DNA of 64,000 nt from Cydia pomonella (lineage: Eukaryota > Arthropoda > Insecta > Lepidoptera > Tortricidae). This document shows, piece by piece, positions 63,381 through 64,000 of this stretch. The DNA is taken from the NCBI RefSeq assembly GCF_033807575.1, contig NC_084729.1, forward strand, positions 10,354,001-10,418,000, given 5' to 3'. Every line of letters begins with the position of its first letter. Positions within the stretch are counted from its first letter, which is position 1. Both the position numbers and the translations under genes were made by a program. The notes under the pieces are model-generated. The model was given only the letters and a program-made list of their open reading frames with translations. It was not told where the DNA came from and made no database searches.

Positions 63381-64000
63381 GCAAGTATTCGCACTATACT
63401 CTGGCAACCCACTTCCGTCAGTAGAACAAAAGCAATGGGGCCACACTTCTCGGGTATTCCCGGCTCCGTTCGGTTCAGCATTACTCCGAGAAAATTATTA
63501 GGGTTGGCACAACTTGACGTCCCTTTGCGTGTATGACCACAGATAAGATAATCATTTGAATTTTGAGAATCCTAAATAGCCGAAAGAGATAGTGCAATAT
63601 ATTATTAAGGGACAACATGGTTCGTCCCTAAAACGTCAAATTTCAGTTTTGTAGGAAGTGTCATTTCTGTACGGTAGTACTATGATGTATTTTATGAAAA
63701 AAAGGCAAATATAAAAAATGTAAGTGGTCCCTTACAAAATTTGAATTTCGTGCCTTTTTCTGCAGACAAAGTTGTTTGACATACTTTATCAAATTTACTT
63801 TCTAACTTTCGTGTGCCACACGGTCTAAGAGTGCTGGATGGATGTATCTCGAATATGTTCTAACATACATATTGGATATACATAACAAAAAAGTGCCCAA
63901 ATCTAAATATATTTTAATAGTTTCGCCAAAGACTGTCTCATTTTAGATATAGTCTGAGAGAATTATACTGTCTTTGATAAGTATAGAGTCACATCATGTC
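63381..64000 (+). other. BTBD7 intron 20 (partial)
   Basis: AT-rich intronic sequence to the window edge; no coding or clear repeat feature recognised. Confidence 0.5.

Overview
The window is nuclear DNA from an insect, most likely a moth or butterfly. It has AT-rich introns full of short retroposons, small GC-rich exons with GT-AG splice sites, and several repeat families that look typical of Lepidoptera (a tRNA-derived SINE, a GGTTCCGTACC-bounded element, foldback MITEs, CR1/Jockey-type LINEs). No prokaryotic or viral organisation is visible. Coordinates of spliced genes were reconstructed by eye from splice sites, reading-frame phase and remembered family sequences; no search was run.

Four host genes can be read. 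SLC25A42-like (minus strand) has one coding exon at 75-210 and a probable first exon near 7890-7959. TXNDC9 (minus, coding 11559-17698, five coding exons, about 213 aa) is complete. RFWD3 (minus, 20928-22757) is complete, with an uninterrupted 609-codon CDS and one 5' intron of about 5 kb. A BTBD7-like gene (plus, about 28.5 kb to beyond 63.4 kb, 20 exons seen, at least 703 codons in phase, 3' end outside the window) fills the right half. RFWD3 and BTBD7 are head to head about 650 bp apart. All four inferred transcription starts carry a TCAGT initiator-like motif.

The most unusual feature is a set of exon-anchored tandem duplications. In BTBD7 at least seven exons are followed by copies of their own 3' part, or of the whole exon with its splice site. 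The main arrays are 102 bp x 20 (37051-39114), 38 bp x 9 (39803-40146), about 2.5 copies at 42006-42325, 136 bp x 22 (42715-45708), 128 bp x 24 (53511-56612) and 160 bp x 17 (60103-62875). Smaller or decayed versions of the same pattern follow exons of TXNDC9 and SLC25A42. Together they make up roughly 11 kb. They create 16-38 nt pseudo-introns that are too short to splice and many competing splice sites.

Mobile DNA includes a nearly textbook hAT transposon (23661-26300, 28-bp perfect TIRs, 8-bp TSD, intact 475-aa ORF) carrying a nested 167-bp hAT MITE. There are two non-autonomous hAT-like elements of one TIR family (51344-53137 and 59121-59731), two LINE copies with recognisable RT domains (both broken), several LINE tail fragments, 5S-rRNA-related short elements, and many foldback MITEs. 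Most other long reading frames in the arrays are GC-rich shadow ORFs.
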